From NCBI GenBank assembly GCA_017165825.1, contig CM029372.1, positions 793,466-857,465 on the forward strand: a stretch of 64,000 nucleotides of DNA, given 5' to 3'. Made by a program: the position numbers and the translations under genes. This document shows positions 48,757 through 61,598 of this stretch, piece by piece; position 1 is the first letter of the stretch; the number at the start of each line of letters is the position of its first letter. The notes below the pieces were generated by a model. It had not been told where the DNA came from. It ran no database searches and was given only the letters and a program-made list of their open reading frames with translations. This DNA is from Hepsetus odoe (lineage: Eukaryota; Chordata; Actinopteri; Characiformes; Hepsetidae).

Positions 48757-51039
48757 CGCCTAGGGCTTTAAAGGCTACATGATGTATCACAGATCTGGCA
48801 TGCCAATTCTGAGCACTGCAGCAGCAGACACTTTTAGAAACACACCGTTTTGCACCACATACTGTGTGCAGTGCCCAGGTTCAAGCTGTTAGTAAACAGA
48901 ATAATAGGATGGAAGATAGTTGTGGCAATGTTTTGTCAATCTTTAAACAGTTCCTACACAGTGGATTGACAGCTTTAACAAAACAACTTAACAGCCTAAT
49001 TTCGTGATTAATGGTGGGTTTTTTGAATCACCAGCAAATAATTTCCAAAGAAAGATGACCAATAATAATGATACATAAAAAGGAAAAAATCAGGTGTGGA
49101 TAAAGATCCTTGTACTGTACTTAATATAATGTAATATATAATTTCCTGACACATGTGCACATAATGTCTACAACTTTTTTATGAACAACAAGACAAATTT
49201 AACATCTTGAATTTGCCGATACAGAATATGCATAGACGATAAAAAAGTTTAACAAAATATGTAGTTGTGTAGTTACCTTTTAAATTGTATATCTAAAATA
49301 CAATAATAAATCAAAGAGAATTATAGCGTGTAACATAGCCCAGACTAAGATTGTAAAGAATTTTACAATTTAAGGTTTTGTAGTGTTGTAGCTTTTAGCC
49401 TGCTAGATTTTACAAATGACTTCACCCTGAACCAAATGAAAGTTAAGGGATCTTGATGGCTTTATGCAGACTGCTTTCTGTGAGTCTGTCATGAATCTGC
49501 TGCAACTGTTGATCATTTTCCCATAACACACTTGTGATGAGAGCACATGTGGCGAATCATGGAACACACTGACAGTGACCTATGTCTGAAGTCAAAACCA
49601 CAGAATGCGTGATGTTCTCATAGCCAACTCCTAGAGAACAAGCCAGGCTCTCAGCTGTGTGCATGTTCTCAGTAACACTTTCAAAACTGATATATAAATA
49701 AAAATAACTGTGTTCTTTTGATAATGAAAAGTACGTGAGTATATTTTTCCTCTGAGAGCAGATTTTTCCTCAAGAGACTATTAATGCATTAAAACACTTG
49801 CAGGGATTTCCTGCATCCACTCCAAAAGACACTGCCATGAATTCATACACTGCTTTTCCCTCTAGAGGCATTGTAGTGCAGGATAATATTGCATCAGGAC
49901 TGCTTCACCATGTAAAGTGTAGGGCTTTCATTTAATTACATTGTTTATGGGGTAGTTTAATTCATTTTGATCATGTGTAAAGTTTTAGAAAATGGCTGGA
50001 CTGTTGTACAACCTCTGTGTTAAACAGCACATCCAATGATCTTTATCCTACTTTTCTAATTCTAATGATTTACACAAAACTACTTACTATTTTCATGTGC
50101 AATATGAATTAATGGCCATTCTGCAAGAAATGTATTCATTAAATATATTTAATTGTTCTTTGAAAGTGGATGCAGGATTACATGAAATGTATGTATGTAT
50201 GTATGTATGTATACTGACATTGTGCCCAATTTTTATTGACTGACACTAATCGTTCCCATCAAAAATTCTCAATGTTGACCCAGTCCTATCTCAGAAGGGC
50301 TGGACTATGCTGACTCCAGACCACTGTTACCACACATAGAACTGCTAACCAGACCTGTTTCCAATTACATACTCAGAATCATGTGTTTCTACAGCCATCT
50401 GTGACTGAGTGTCCTCTTTTACATCAAAATTCCTTGTTTTATTAATGGATATTGGAGCTGCCAAGTGATGACAATTCTGTGGATAAATGTATAATTAGTT
50501 TTTTTTTTATTTTGCTTGTATACAGTATATGCATACTTGATTTTTATACCGCTGAGTCTTGAGAAACTCTACCTGTGCATTTTGTTATGTGAGCAGTATC
50601 CTATGCAAATCTTTTTTCACCATCATTTTCGTTACAAAAATAATATACATGTACAAAGCATTTTCATCTTCATTACAAAATGGATAAGCAGAAGAATGGA
50701 AATGTAATGGTTCAAATAACAATGTAATTATAAACAGTGAAAGATAAAAAGAGACATTAAATCTGGGATGCTAAAGTCTGGACCATTTAAACACATTAAC
50801 CAAGCTTTCATTCCAAAAATAAGAATGCCCAAAACCATTTGGTAACTCTCTCTCTCTTATTTTCTCTTTCACACACATACCCTTTGCCTGCATTTTGCAG
50901 TGAGTGGGCTGTTTTTAAAAGTGGCCTGTCCTGTGGGAAGGTGTCGGCTGGACATGAAACAGGCAGCATGTGCACACACTGCAAGCTGAGTTCACTCCTT
51001 CTCCACCATGCTGATGACTCCCAGATGTTTAATAATGCA

Positions 51040-51070
<31 letters not shown>

Positions 51071-52900
51071 TTTTTTTTTTTCTTTTGCTCCACTCACACT
51101 TTCTGCTATTTCCCTCTATTTATCTGAATAATAATAAATCAGGGTCAAAACTGCCTTCTTACTTAAGTTCACTGTTTGAGAAGGTGTCTAAAGCATTTAG
51201 CATAAATGGTATATTACAGTGTAGAATGTTGTGCAGAACAGGTAAAATCCATTTTGAATGTTATAATGCATTAAAATTTGCATTTATTTATTTGTTTGTT
51301 TCTCACAGAGGTCCTGTGGTCATAACAGATGGCCTGACTTTGTAAGGTGTGGAATTTGGATACTTAAATGTTAATTACAAGCAAAAATTCATATCATTAG
51401 TGAGGAGCAGGAATACCTTAATTATCCTATTCTAACATCTTACAAAACTTGTTTCAACAATTTAATTATCTTGTGATTATATTGTCTTTATAATTCTTGG
51501 CCAGATTTTACTACAACTTTATTATCTTGTGCTCATGCCTTATTTATTTATGGCTTTGACTGGGAGTACAGTCTGGACTCCTGTTTAGTGTGTTCTTTTT
51601 CGTTCTTCCTATTATTTTTTCAGTCTAAACAAGTGGAGGGACTCCTTGGTCATTAAACAGCTCCTGAGCGAAATCTTTATTGCTCAGTTTCCACTGGTTT
51701 GTCCAGGAGCTATTTGCAGTGGGTAGAGGTATTAAACTAATAAAAGGAGCAGGGAGGTTTGCTGTAATTGCTTTAAGTTTGCCGTCTTTGCCAGCACTCC
51801 ATTTTCTACTGGTGTTACAGCAGTACTTGCTTCTATTTTCCAGCAGACTATATCTTGTACTATGTACAGAGGTTTTGATTTTGTGGCCTGGGAAAGGTGT
51901 TTTCTTTGCAAAGGTGCTCAGTAAAGCTCAGGCTTGTTGACAGTTTGGGGAAGGAGTATATTTCTAGGTTTGGGTCTTCAAGTCTTTTGGTGGAAATCTT
52001 GGGATTCATGCTTGGGTTTGTTTCTGAGCAAAATGTAGCTTCTCAGTTTTCGCTTGCCTTCTCAGGTTAGTGTTTGCTGTTGTAAAATTCCACTGAGGTA
52101 ATGTTTAGTGTAATGATGAGGCCTCATCTTGGTTTTGTGTCTTGCTGTTTTTCTGTGCTTTCAGTGGTCACTCAACTCCACTCACCCCCCTGACCTTGTT
52201 TCTAGGTTTCAGTTTTCTCATTTTTTATGATTTCTTTTTATTTTGATGTATATCTGTGCTTTACACTCATGGACTTGGCAGATGCTACAGGATTGGTATA
52301 CAAAGCCAATTTTCAAAACCACACACATGCAAACCTAAAATGGATCCTTTCTACTAATGTAAAAACAGAAGGCAAAACCCCCCTCCACAAAGGAACTTTT
52401 GTATTGGCTCACTGTTGAGAATTTTGTTACCCAACAGAAAATGGAACACCTGCTGGTTTAAAATGACTGTGTTGGCCCAGCTCAGCACACTATGAGAAAG
52501 CTAACTTTGATCTGCATGGCAGAAAGCAGGGAAAACAGGCCACATTAGAACATTTTTCATTTGTACTTAACAACTTAAATAATAATTTACCAATATCAAT
52601 GATTTTATATGCATCAATCTACATATATCTGCCGCAAACAAAATTGTGTTTTTGATTTAACGTATAAATTAAAATGTTAGAAGGCCCTATTATTAGTATT
52701 TAATTTTGGGGCAAAAGACACTAATTATAAAAAAAGTCTGACCGGTTTTGGAAAAAACAATGAAAGCATAACAGTTCTGTGTTTGGACCAGATGAGCAAA
52801 ATTATATTCAATTGATCACTGAGCAAACTGTCTGGGGGGAAAAAAGTATTAGTACTTAAATGAGTGATATTGTGATGGTCAATGTCTTTTTCATTCATTC
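47740..52900 (+). other. long intron, microsatellites only
   Basis: About 5 kb of unique-looking AT-rich DNA. It has a (TG)n(AG)n tract at 48688-48752, (GTAT)n at 50190-50212 and (CT)n at 51042-51065. A palindromic CRE-type TGACGTCA lies at 48450-48457. No exon or transposon was recognised. Confidence 0.5.
48688..48752. repeat. (TG)n(AG)n compound microsatellite
   Basis: TG-rich run with CATGCATA interruption passing into an AG run. Confidence 0.9.
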
Positions 52901-52905
52901 TTTCA

Positions 52906-53125
52906 ATCATTCATTTACCTGCTAAACGCAGTCTCACCTGAGGGGAACGTATCGTCTTCAGTTTCCCTGACAAGCATGTCTCTGGAATTTTGGAATGTTG
53001 GAGGACACCAGAGCAACAAGAGGAAGTCCTTGTAGACACAGGGAGAACATGCACACAGAAAGAATCGTGGTTGTCCCACCTGACAATTGAACCAAGGACC
53101 ATCTCACTGTGCCACCATGCCACAC
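52906..53125 (+). repeat. old interspersed repeat fragment
   Basis: The ACAGGGAGAACATGCACACA...AGAAAGAA...ACTGTGCCACCATGCCACAC pattern is the degraded end of a widespread teleost repeat. No tRNA head, tail or target duplication can be seen. Confidence 0.45.
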
Positions 53126-53634
53126 AGAAATGAAGATTTTTTAAAAAAGTGTTTAAGTACTAAAAGCATCTTTGAGCAGTTGTTTTGGGTGACAAAAAAA
53201 TGGGATGGTCTGTCATGCCATGAGCTAAAATACTCCATTTAGCAGAAATGTTATTTAGTTACATTTTCATCATAATGCCACAAAGTTTTGTCACTGGTTA
53301 TCTAGCATCTGAATCAGATAATAGCAATAAGCAATCTAGGCATGTCATTGTCAGCCATCTTGCTTTACTTGTGTTTGTATGTGGGTTTGCTACTTGGGCA
53401 CAATAACAGTCATATCCGTCTTGTTTTTATCATTTAAATATTGAATACTATTGCTTTGGTTGTATTTTTATTGTCATTATTGTCAGCTGAATATTTTAAG
53501 TCAAATATTTAATGCACAACTAGCATTGTACTTAATACAGTTTTATAAAACTGATGTGACACTGAATAGGGGGCTTTTATTCACCTAGTTGCTTCTTTAC
53601 AAAATGTTAAGATAAAAATTAATTTCTGCTCTCA

Positions 53635-53995
53635 CTCCCTCATTTTCTGAGCCGCTTGTCCCAGTTAGGGTCACAGGGAGCTTATCCCTGCTCTCACAGG
53701 GTGAAAGAAGAGCAAAACACCCTGGGAAGGTCAGCAGTCCATCACAGGGCAGAAACACAAACAAACAAATACACCTACGCCCAATTTATCTCCAGTCCAC
53801 TCAATGTATTGTATTTGCACTGTAGGAGGAAATAAGAGCTCCCAGACGAAACACACACAGACACATGGAGACACATGCAATCTCCACACAGGAAAGACCC
53901 AAACCACTCTGCCTGAAAAAAGAACCCAGAACCTTCTTGCTGTGAGACTACAGCACTACTCACTGCACCTCATGCCACCCCCTAAATTGCTGTTG
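53635..53995 (+). repeat. interspersed repeat sharing the family-A SINE 3' module
   Basis: GAGCCGCTTGTCCCAGTTAG, then CACCCTGGGAAGGTCAGCAG and TCCATCACAGGGC, correspond to the reverse complement of the 3' half of the family-A SINEs (GACAAGCGGC; CTGGCGACCTGTCCAGGGTG). It continues into CACATGGAGACACATGCAAT and ACCTTCTTGCTGTGAGACTA. Confidence 0.6.
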
Positions 53996-53999
53996 TTCC

Positions 54000-56382
54000 A
54001 GTTTATTTTCCATAAGTGTATATAGGTGAATGGATCATCGTTATATGTGCATAAAACTGGTGAATGTATATTGTGTATCTTTGCATGAAAAGGTGTTGTT
54101 CTTTAGGTTTGTTTATTTTATTTAAAATATGTTTGCTTTTTGGCTGAATGTTTTTTACTGGACATTGTATCAGATGGAATTATTATATGCTGTTTTGGCA
54201 GGAATTTTGAACATGAACAGAGCCGGCCTTTCTATTTCACTGACAAACTTGTTACTGATGTTTTATTTATTGGGACATTACATGAGCGAGTCCTCATTCT
54301 TTGCCTGATATCTTGTTATGTATTGTATAACATTGTTGGATAACCTTTTTTTTGCTGTATTTTTCTCCAAAAAAAGGTTTTATGCTAAATGTGTTTTTTT
54401 GTTTTTTTAAAGAGCATTAATCTCAGATTTTTTTTTTCCCACTTTCACTTCACTTTCAACACAGAGAGAAATAATCTTCACAGTTCTAAATCACAAAAGG
54501 GAAACAATCCTCAGATGCACCACTTTTTGTACCATTAAAGAGCATTATTATTACTGTATTTCTTTTGTATTTTGTAAGTGTATTACTTTTTTATTTGGAT
54601 CATATTTACAATTTCTTTACAATATTTTCATTTACAATTTACCGTCACAGCTGCCCAGCTTGAGTACCACCTTCACACAGCCAAATTTAATTTGTGCAGC
54701 TATTTGTCTATTTAAAAAAAAACATTTAGTCACAATTTATTAATTTATTAAGCTTTATTTTAAAGTCTCTTTTATTCAACTTTTAGTCATTATTTTAATT
54801 ATAAAATAATTATTAATAATTAATTTTGCTTAATTTGACTAATTCATATATGTTTAATTTAAATAGGGCAAACCCCTACAATGAATATATTCAAGGCATA
54901 CTTTAAGGCTGGAAAAAGCCTTAACGTTAATAGTCAAGCCTTGCATGTTTCATACAAGCATTGAAACTAGTGAACTGAAATTAACTAAACACATTCAAAC
55001 AGCCAGTCTAACTAGCAAACTTTTTTGTTTGAGAAAATACTTGCTTACAAGCTATCACCTCACAAGCATTTGTGCCATTTAAGCTAAAACACCTGTCCAA
55101 TAATACTGACTATCAAAGTTCATATGCTTATAGAAGGACATTTCATTTCACTTGACATTTAACTGACTGACATTTGTGGCATTTAACACTAGTTAAAACT
55201 ATACTTACCAAAGAAAACAATGACAGAAGACAGTTGGCTTCCATTTACACCTATTTAGTTTCAAAAGACCAGATGTACGTACATAATGTGCAGGGGATAA
55301 TAGTCCCAAATAAATAATGGAGCAAACATAAAACAAAGCATGAAAGGTCCAGGGGGACCATGTTCTCCCAGCAAAACACTGTGTGCAATAACATTGCATG
55401 GCTTTATCCCAATATATTCTGTGCTGAATCTTTTCATGTATGTGTGTGTGTGTATGTGTATGTATATATATATATATATTACTTTGACCAATCAGAACAG
55501 AATGAAGACAAAATCCCAAACTGTGCAGTAAATATCAGACCGCTCGTATTGTGTAATAGCAGCAGTGGAAAACCATTGTCCAGTAATAAGGTTGCCAACA
55601 CTCTCCCCTCATCTCCCCTCACTTTTTCTTCTGGCCTATTAGAGGTAATCAGGCAAAACGCAGACCTGAGCTTGCCTAAAAGTACAATTACCCTTTGCAA
55701 AGAGTCTTAGAATTGCTGAATTCGCAGTAGAAGAAGGCATGACTGGAGAACAAAGTGGTTGGGACAATGAAAAGGAAATATTTTAAAATAGCCAAGCATC
55801 CATCAAGTGTCTAACATCATAAGTGATCATTTTCTCTGTTGTTAAAAGAACTTGACCAGATCTGACTCTCAAATGCCCCATATTTAAGGTCACTTTCTCT
55901 TTGTGTCCCTTCATGTGGTAGCACATCACTTTCATACAAAAATGGCTGCAGAAGAGAGCTTTGTTAGTGATGTTTTGCAGGTGTTTCATAATGTTTTTTT
56001 TCATGTAACAGGTAACTTTACAATTACATAAACTATTTAGACAGAAATAAGTAGTGTAAGCAAAACAGATAATTGTAATTTAAACAGATAATTGCATTTT
56101 CCAATGATATATAATTATTGATAGCCCACAGTGTATTTCAAAATAAGTTTAAAAGGAGGATAAGTTTAAATATGATCACTTACAAACTGCACAAAATCCT
56201 TGAATCAATGGCTCCTATGCTGATCATATATGTATTTATTTTATGATTCAGGATCAATCTGTTAGTTCAGCAAAATATATAGTTCATGTGTAAATATATA
56301 GTTCATGTCATTTATATGTAGTTTTTTAAAATCTTCTATTACAATACTAATTTAAAGAAAAATGTATATAGAAGTGTGTGTG

Positions 56383-56447
<65 letters not shown>

Positions 56448-57480
56448 AAACTTTTGCTACCCACATAGAAGAGAGCATCTGACATATCTAACCTTCTTTT
56501 GAAAAAGAAATATAAATCTTCCCATATGAAGAGATATTTATTTCTATTGTTAATTAATAAAAAAAATAAAAAATAACACTCCTAAACCCCTGATGGGGAC
56601 TGTTTCAGTTTCAGTGCATGGTGAATGACGATGGTATAAATCAAGAAAACATAGGGACCACATAACAACAGGTCTTTTTAGTGTTTTTCTGAGCATTCGT
56701 TTCCTTACAGATGTCTGACTTTGAACTGATGTAAGATTTAATGAATTTGAAGTGACTAACTGTTTGTGACTAATGCAAATAGAAATATGACCAATGGTAA
56801 GAATGGAACTATGGTTAGAAGGCTATATTACAAAAACCTGCCTGAGCATTAGCGCTGTGATGAAAACAGCTTGTATGTCAATTTTTGCATTTCAATTTTT
56901 ATTTAATGCCTTATGCAGAATTATATAAAGAACATAGTTTTACTCTTCTGTTTGTCACTGAAGCTGTTTGTTTTTTGTATCTAATTCTTAATTAATAAGT
57001 AAGCCTATCTGTAAAATATATCTTTTTCTGATTATAATAGGGATGGTGCTTAGTGGAATTTTATAAAACACTTTCTCAATCATGCCTCTGTGCAAAGCAC
57101 TCAAGAAGAACTGCAGCAGGGTGTCATGATAGATGGTGCTCTGCTCTGACTGAGCACACCTGGGCTCATCCGGGGCTGGCTTTATAAGCCTCAATGAGTC
57201 AGAGTAGAGCGTCAGTCATTCTTGTTGGTATTATCACACGTGTAGGTGCTTTTATGTTTAATATGTTCAATAAAGTTAAGTCACAGATCCCTGGCTGTGC
57301 ATATACATCCGGTCCACACTGCGTTACATGGGGAAGTACTAAAAAGCAGCCTTATGATACAGCTAACAATTCTGATTCAGAGAAAATGTAGTTTCAGGCT
57401 TCTTCTCTATTCTTTTAACTAGTTAACAAGTAATAACCAAAATTGTGCCCTACTGAAGTCATTATGAACACACAGTACAG
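54000..57480 (+). other. long intron, microsatellites only
   Basis: AT-rich DNA with a TG/TA tract at 55440-55479 and an uninterrupted (TA)28 at 56387-56442. No gene or transposon was recognised. Confidence 0.5.
56387..56442. repeat. (TA)28 microsatellite
   Basis: Perfect TA run of 56 bases preceded by a short TGTG/TATG stretch. Confidence 0.95.
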
Positions 57481-57489
57481 CACACAGTG

Positions 57490-58950
57490 CTTCACAATGC
57501 AGAAATTAATTTCCCAATAGGCTTTTGGTCAGGTGAGGAAGAGGGCCTTGTCATTATTCTTTCATCATAAAAGGCCTTTACTTCCACACATGCGATGGAG
57601 CATTGCCCTGCAGAAATATCCTGGTCTTCTTGAAAGATGCAGATTTTTCCCTGTACCACTGCTTGAAGAAAAGCTGAGAAGCTGAGGCTGCTGGGCCTGA
57701 ATACCTCCCTCTGTAACTGGATCCTGGACTTCCTGACTGGGAGACCACACTCAGTCAGGATCAGTAGCAGCACCTCAAAAACCATCACGCTGAGCACTGG
57801 GGCCACTCAGGGCAGCAAAGGTTCTGCAGCATACAGGTCTGCAGTACCAGGTTGGGAAACAGTTTCTTCCCCCCTGGCCATCAGACTTTTGAACTGATAA
57901 TCACCTTACCGCTGCTATACCTATTACTTACTATTTATTTTTTGCACCTGCACTTTAACCACAACATTGCTGCTTCAGCACACTGCCAATAATATGTGCT
58001 GCTTTGTTCTGTAACAATGTGGCTATCCAAAGGATGAATGTACTGAATGTACCATCTATTGTTCTGTCTGTTGTTGTCTGCCCTTTTTGTTTGTCTAATG
58101 TCGTGTCTTATGTGTAGCACCACGGTCCTGGAGGGACATTATTTTGTTACACTATGTACTTTGTATATGGTTGAAATGACAATAAAAAACCGACTTGACT
58201 TGAAAGTGTCTTCTAAAAATTAGCAGTAGGTTTTCAGTTCATCTTTAACCAAAAAGGTCCAAACTAGCTCATCTTTAATAATACCAGCCCATACCAGTGC
58301 CCCACCTCCACCTTGCTGGTGTCTGAGTGCAAATGGAGCTCTGTGCTCATTACTGATCCAGCCACGGGCCCATCCATCTGGTTCATCAAGAGTCACTCTC
58401 ACCTTATCAGTCCATAAAACCTTTGAAAAATCTATAAGGAAGTATTTCTTGACCCAGTCTTGATGTTTTCATCTTATGCGACTTGTTCAGTGGTGGTCAG
58501 ATTTCAGTCTTCCTTACCTTGGCCATGTCTCTGGATCTTAGGTTCCTGTTACCTTCATGCTTGATTCTTCTCAAATCCTTGGTAGTTAAATTGCGTCCTT
58601 TTTTTTCTCAACAATTTTCGTTGTGACCCTCTTGACTATTTGCCACAAGCTGTTTGCTGCATCACTCTGAAAAACTGTTTTTCCCTTTTTTGTCTTTACA
58701 GAGTCAGTTCTTTCTCTTTTTTGGCCCATTTTGTCAGAGGTAAAGAAACTGCTGTATAATTATGCACACCTTGATATAGGGTGTTGATCTGCTTAGGCCA
58801 CACTCTTCCTCATTACACAAACACACATCACCTGATCTGCTAAAATCCAATCAGCATTCAAGTTTATATGGCTTGGAGTTGGAATATATGCATTAAAATG
58901 ATGATATGGTTAAAACACTCACTTGCCTTATAATTGTGCAGACAGTGTAA
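57490..58950 (-). mobile_element. Tc1/mariner-like transposon, family D, copy 3, split by a LINE
   Basis: The left arm (57490-57668) includes TTGGTCAGGTGAGGAAGAGG and CCCTGCAGAAATATCCTGGT. The right arm (58204-58950) has minus-strand VTLDEPDGWARGWISNEHRA and LVWAGIIKDEL, then the HTH region, ending CTTGCCTTATAATTGTGCAG then ACAGTGTA. The host phrase CCACTGCTTGAAGAAAG...TCTTCTAAAA, continuous at 15741-15763, is interrupted by the LINE. Confidence 0.75.
57669..58203 (+). mobile_element. L2/Rex-type LINE, internally deleted
   Basis: An RT fragment (LNTSLCNWILDFLTGRPHSV, then RISSSTSKTI) jumps directly to a 3' UTR ending TGAAATGACAATAAAAAACC then GACTTGACTTG. Most of the RT and the C-terminal coding region are missing. 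It is inserted in the family-D transposon. Confidence 0.8.
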
Positions 58951-59106
58951 ATCATATTACTCAAGATAATTGCAAACTATAAATATTTCTGAGTAAATTA
59001 GTGTATTCATGAATACTTGTCACAATTAATAGAAAACATGGGCAAATATTTTTCTCTTTACTTCTTCTTCTTCTTCTTCTTTCGGCTACTCCCATTTAGG
59101 GGTCAC

Positions 59107-59460
59107 CCAAGTCAAGTCAAGTAGGTTTTTATTGTCATTTGTACAATCCATATACACAGTACATAGAGAAACAAAATAACGTTCTTCCAGGACCCTGGTG
59201 CTACACACAAGACAACATATGACACAACATAAGACACAAGACAGGGCAACAAGTGCAGACAGCAGAGAGCACAACAGTCAGTACATTAATCTGTCAGAGG
59301 GCCACGGTGTTATGGAACAAAGCAGCCCAGGTTGTTGGGCAGTGTAACAAGTGTAACAAAGCAGCGTCTCTACTTCCTGAGCAGACTGAGGAAAGCCCAT
59401 CTCCCACCTTCCATCCTCACCATCTTTTACAGAGGAACCATTGAGAGCATCCTGAGCTGG
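59107..59460 (-). mobile_element. L2/Rex-type LINE with inverted 5' part
   Basis: 59107-59350 is the 3' UTR on the minus strand (plus view GTCAAGTCAAGTAGGTTTTT). It is followed, in the opposite sense, by coding at 59357-59460 (RLYFLSRLRKAHLPPSILTI, FYRGTIESILSW). The 5' segment is inverted relative to the 3' end, as twin priming produces in non-LTR retrotransposons. Confidence 0.75.
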
Positions 59461-60785
59461 ATTTTGGCCCATTCTTCCATTGCAAATTGTTCTAGTCCAA
59501 ATTGCATGGTTTCCGAGCATGGACATTCACTTTAAGCACCTGCCACAGATTCTCAATAGGATTGAGGTCTGAGCTCTGTGTGGGCTGCTCCAGGATCTTG
59601 GTTTTGGTATGCTTGAGGAACTGTTGGACTAATTTTGATGTATGCTTTGGGTCATTGTCTTGTTGGAAGACCCAGCGACAACCTAAGCCTAGACTACAAG
59701 CAGATTTCTGCATATTCTCCCTCAAAATGTCAACATAATTTTTTTTTTTCATGATGCCATGCACCCAAACAAGGCTCCCTGTGCCTGAGGCTGCAAAACA
59801 GGCCCACAGCATGATGCTCCCACCACCATGTTTAACTGTGGGAGCTGTGTTCCTAGGGTTGAAGGCCTCTCTCTTTCTTCGCCAAACATAAGCAGCATCC
59901 ATGTGCCCAAACTGTTTCAGTTAACTCTCATCAGACCAAAGCACAGACTTCCAAAACTCATCTTTACCATTCAAATGTTAATGGCCAAACCTCAGTCGGG
60001 CTGTGATGTGCCGCTCTTTGAGTAAAGGGGTTCTTCTGGGACGATGGCCCTGAAGCCCCCCACAATGAAGAGCCCTCATAACTGTGTTCCTTGAAACATC
60101 AACTCCAGAAGCCAGGTCAGCAACAATCATCTTGGCAGATGTCCGGGGCTCCTTGCTGACATCTCTGACTATTTTCCTCTCCAGAGTTCTTGAAATCTTA
60201 CGGCCACGGCCAGGTTTGTTTCTTACACAAATTGTCTCCTTGTACTTGGCAATGATGCAACATACAGCAGTTCTAGACACTGTGAATCGCTTGGAAATGG
60301 CAGTGTAGCCTTCCCCCTTATCATGAGCATCTACTATTTTCTTTCTGAGCTCCAGACTGATTTCCTTTGTCTTTGGAATGGTGAGTAACAGTAATCCCTC
60401 TCATGTGTTCAAGTGCCCTGTTCCTTGGAGTCTTTTTATGCTGATTGAATCTTGTTAGGAAGCCAATTAACTGCAGGTGTTGTTAGGAAGCCAAGTGACT
60501 GCACAGATGTTGTTTCAAAGCTTATTGGTTAATTACTGTAGGTGTGTTTTGAAAGCAAACGTTCACATGGGGCTAAAATTTTTGTCATTTTGTTTTATAT
60601 TATTTTTACTATATTTGATATAAAGTAAGCCAAAAATGTATTTTATATAACAAAATGCACCAAAAGCTACTAAATAGCAATGGTGAATGTTTGCTTATAT
60701 CAAGTTTCATTAATGCTGCAAACATTGGGAAGTTTAGAAAAATATTCCATAATTCCTGGGGGGCTAATAATTTTGGTCTCAACTA
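59461..60785 (-). mobile_element. Tc1-like transposon (second Tc1 type), copy 3, best transposase
   Basis: The right end, GGGCTAATAATTTTGGTCTC then AACTATA, matches the family terminus with a mutated last base. The left end is cut. On the minus strand, 59978-60280 carries the HTH domains ([14 protein letters not shown] region, [37 protein letters not shown]). 59492-59902 carries [40 protein letters not shown] and [20 protein letters not shown], a DD34E spacing for the last two catalytic residues. Stops near 59935 and 59978 separate the frames. Confidence 0.85.
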
Positions 60786-61219
60786 TAGGTCTCTTGCACA
60801 CACAAAATGTCAACCTTCCTTCTCTCCATCATATAAGCTAATTCTCTACCTTTACCAGTCATGCCGCCAACATTCAAGGTTCCTACTCTCACTTACACTC
60901 TCCTCCCCTGCCGTCTCTCCTCATCCCTCTGGACATGCTTTCATCTCCTTCTTCTTCTTCTCCTTTGCCAACAGTAGTCCAGTTTCCAACAGCACCATGT
61001 AGGCTAACAGCACTGGTTGCGGTCATTGTTAACCCGGGCCTCAACTGATCTGGTATGGGATTCTGTTTCGTTGTCCGCATATTGATTTGGCAAAAGTTTT
61101 ACACCAGCTGCCCTTCCTGACGTAACCCTCCCCATTTTTCCGGGCTTGGGACCGGCACGATGAAATACACTGGCTTGTGCATCCCTAGTGGCCGAGTTAA
61201 TATTTTTCTCTTTACTAAT

Positions 61220-61590
61220 GTTCACCTTAAAAAATATGTGCATAATTTCTTTCTGCTTACAATGAATTGTGCCAGAAAGTAGTGAGGCTGGCATAGATAA
61301 AGAAGGTTATTTAATATTTGCCTTTTGTCTTGCATTGCGTTCTTGGTAATGAACAGCAACAATTCTTCCATTTTTCAATTTTAAGACAGAGGACATGGTT
61401 TAAAAGTCTCACCAAAGTCTGACCTTTAGTGAAGAGTTTAATGCAAAACATGAAAACTTTTTCTTTGGTTGGTTTGAACCTTTTGGTTGTGGTCACTGGT
61501 TCCAGGTCTTGCTAGACTCAGTAGATTTTTTTGTTGATGGTTTTGTTAGTCTCTTGAGACTATTAACTACAGACCCCCTCCCTCCTTTTG
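61220..61590 (+). other. intron end before the candidate exon, nothing recognised
   Basis: AT-rich DNA ending in the pyrimidine tract of the candidate AEBP2 exon. Confidence 0.45.
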
Positions 61591-61598
61591 TTGCAGAG

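Larger units (their letters stand above)
59063..61198 (-). mobile_element. RTE-type LINE remnant bounded by an 18-bp target duplication
   Basis: AATATTTTTCTCTTTACT occurs at 59045-59062 and 61199-61216, exactly bordering the block. The left edge is the LINE 3' end (CTTTCGGCTACTCCCATTTA; compare 44899-44918). The right part (60786-61198) is its 5' end on the minus strand, ending CTTGTGCATCCCTAGTGGCC. The middle of the LINE is lost, replaced by an L2-type LINE piece (59107-59460) and a Tc1 copy (59461-60785). Confidence 0.85.

Noticed and set aside
50839..51345. 168-residue plus-strand frame with Ser/Leu repeats
   Set aside because: Spans a CT microsatellite and poly-T. Low-complexity translation with no domain.
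55205..55519. Frames with Tyr-Ile or Thr-His repeats
   Set aside because: Translations of the TG/TA microsatellite at 55440-55479.
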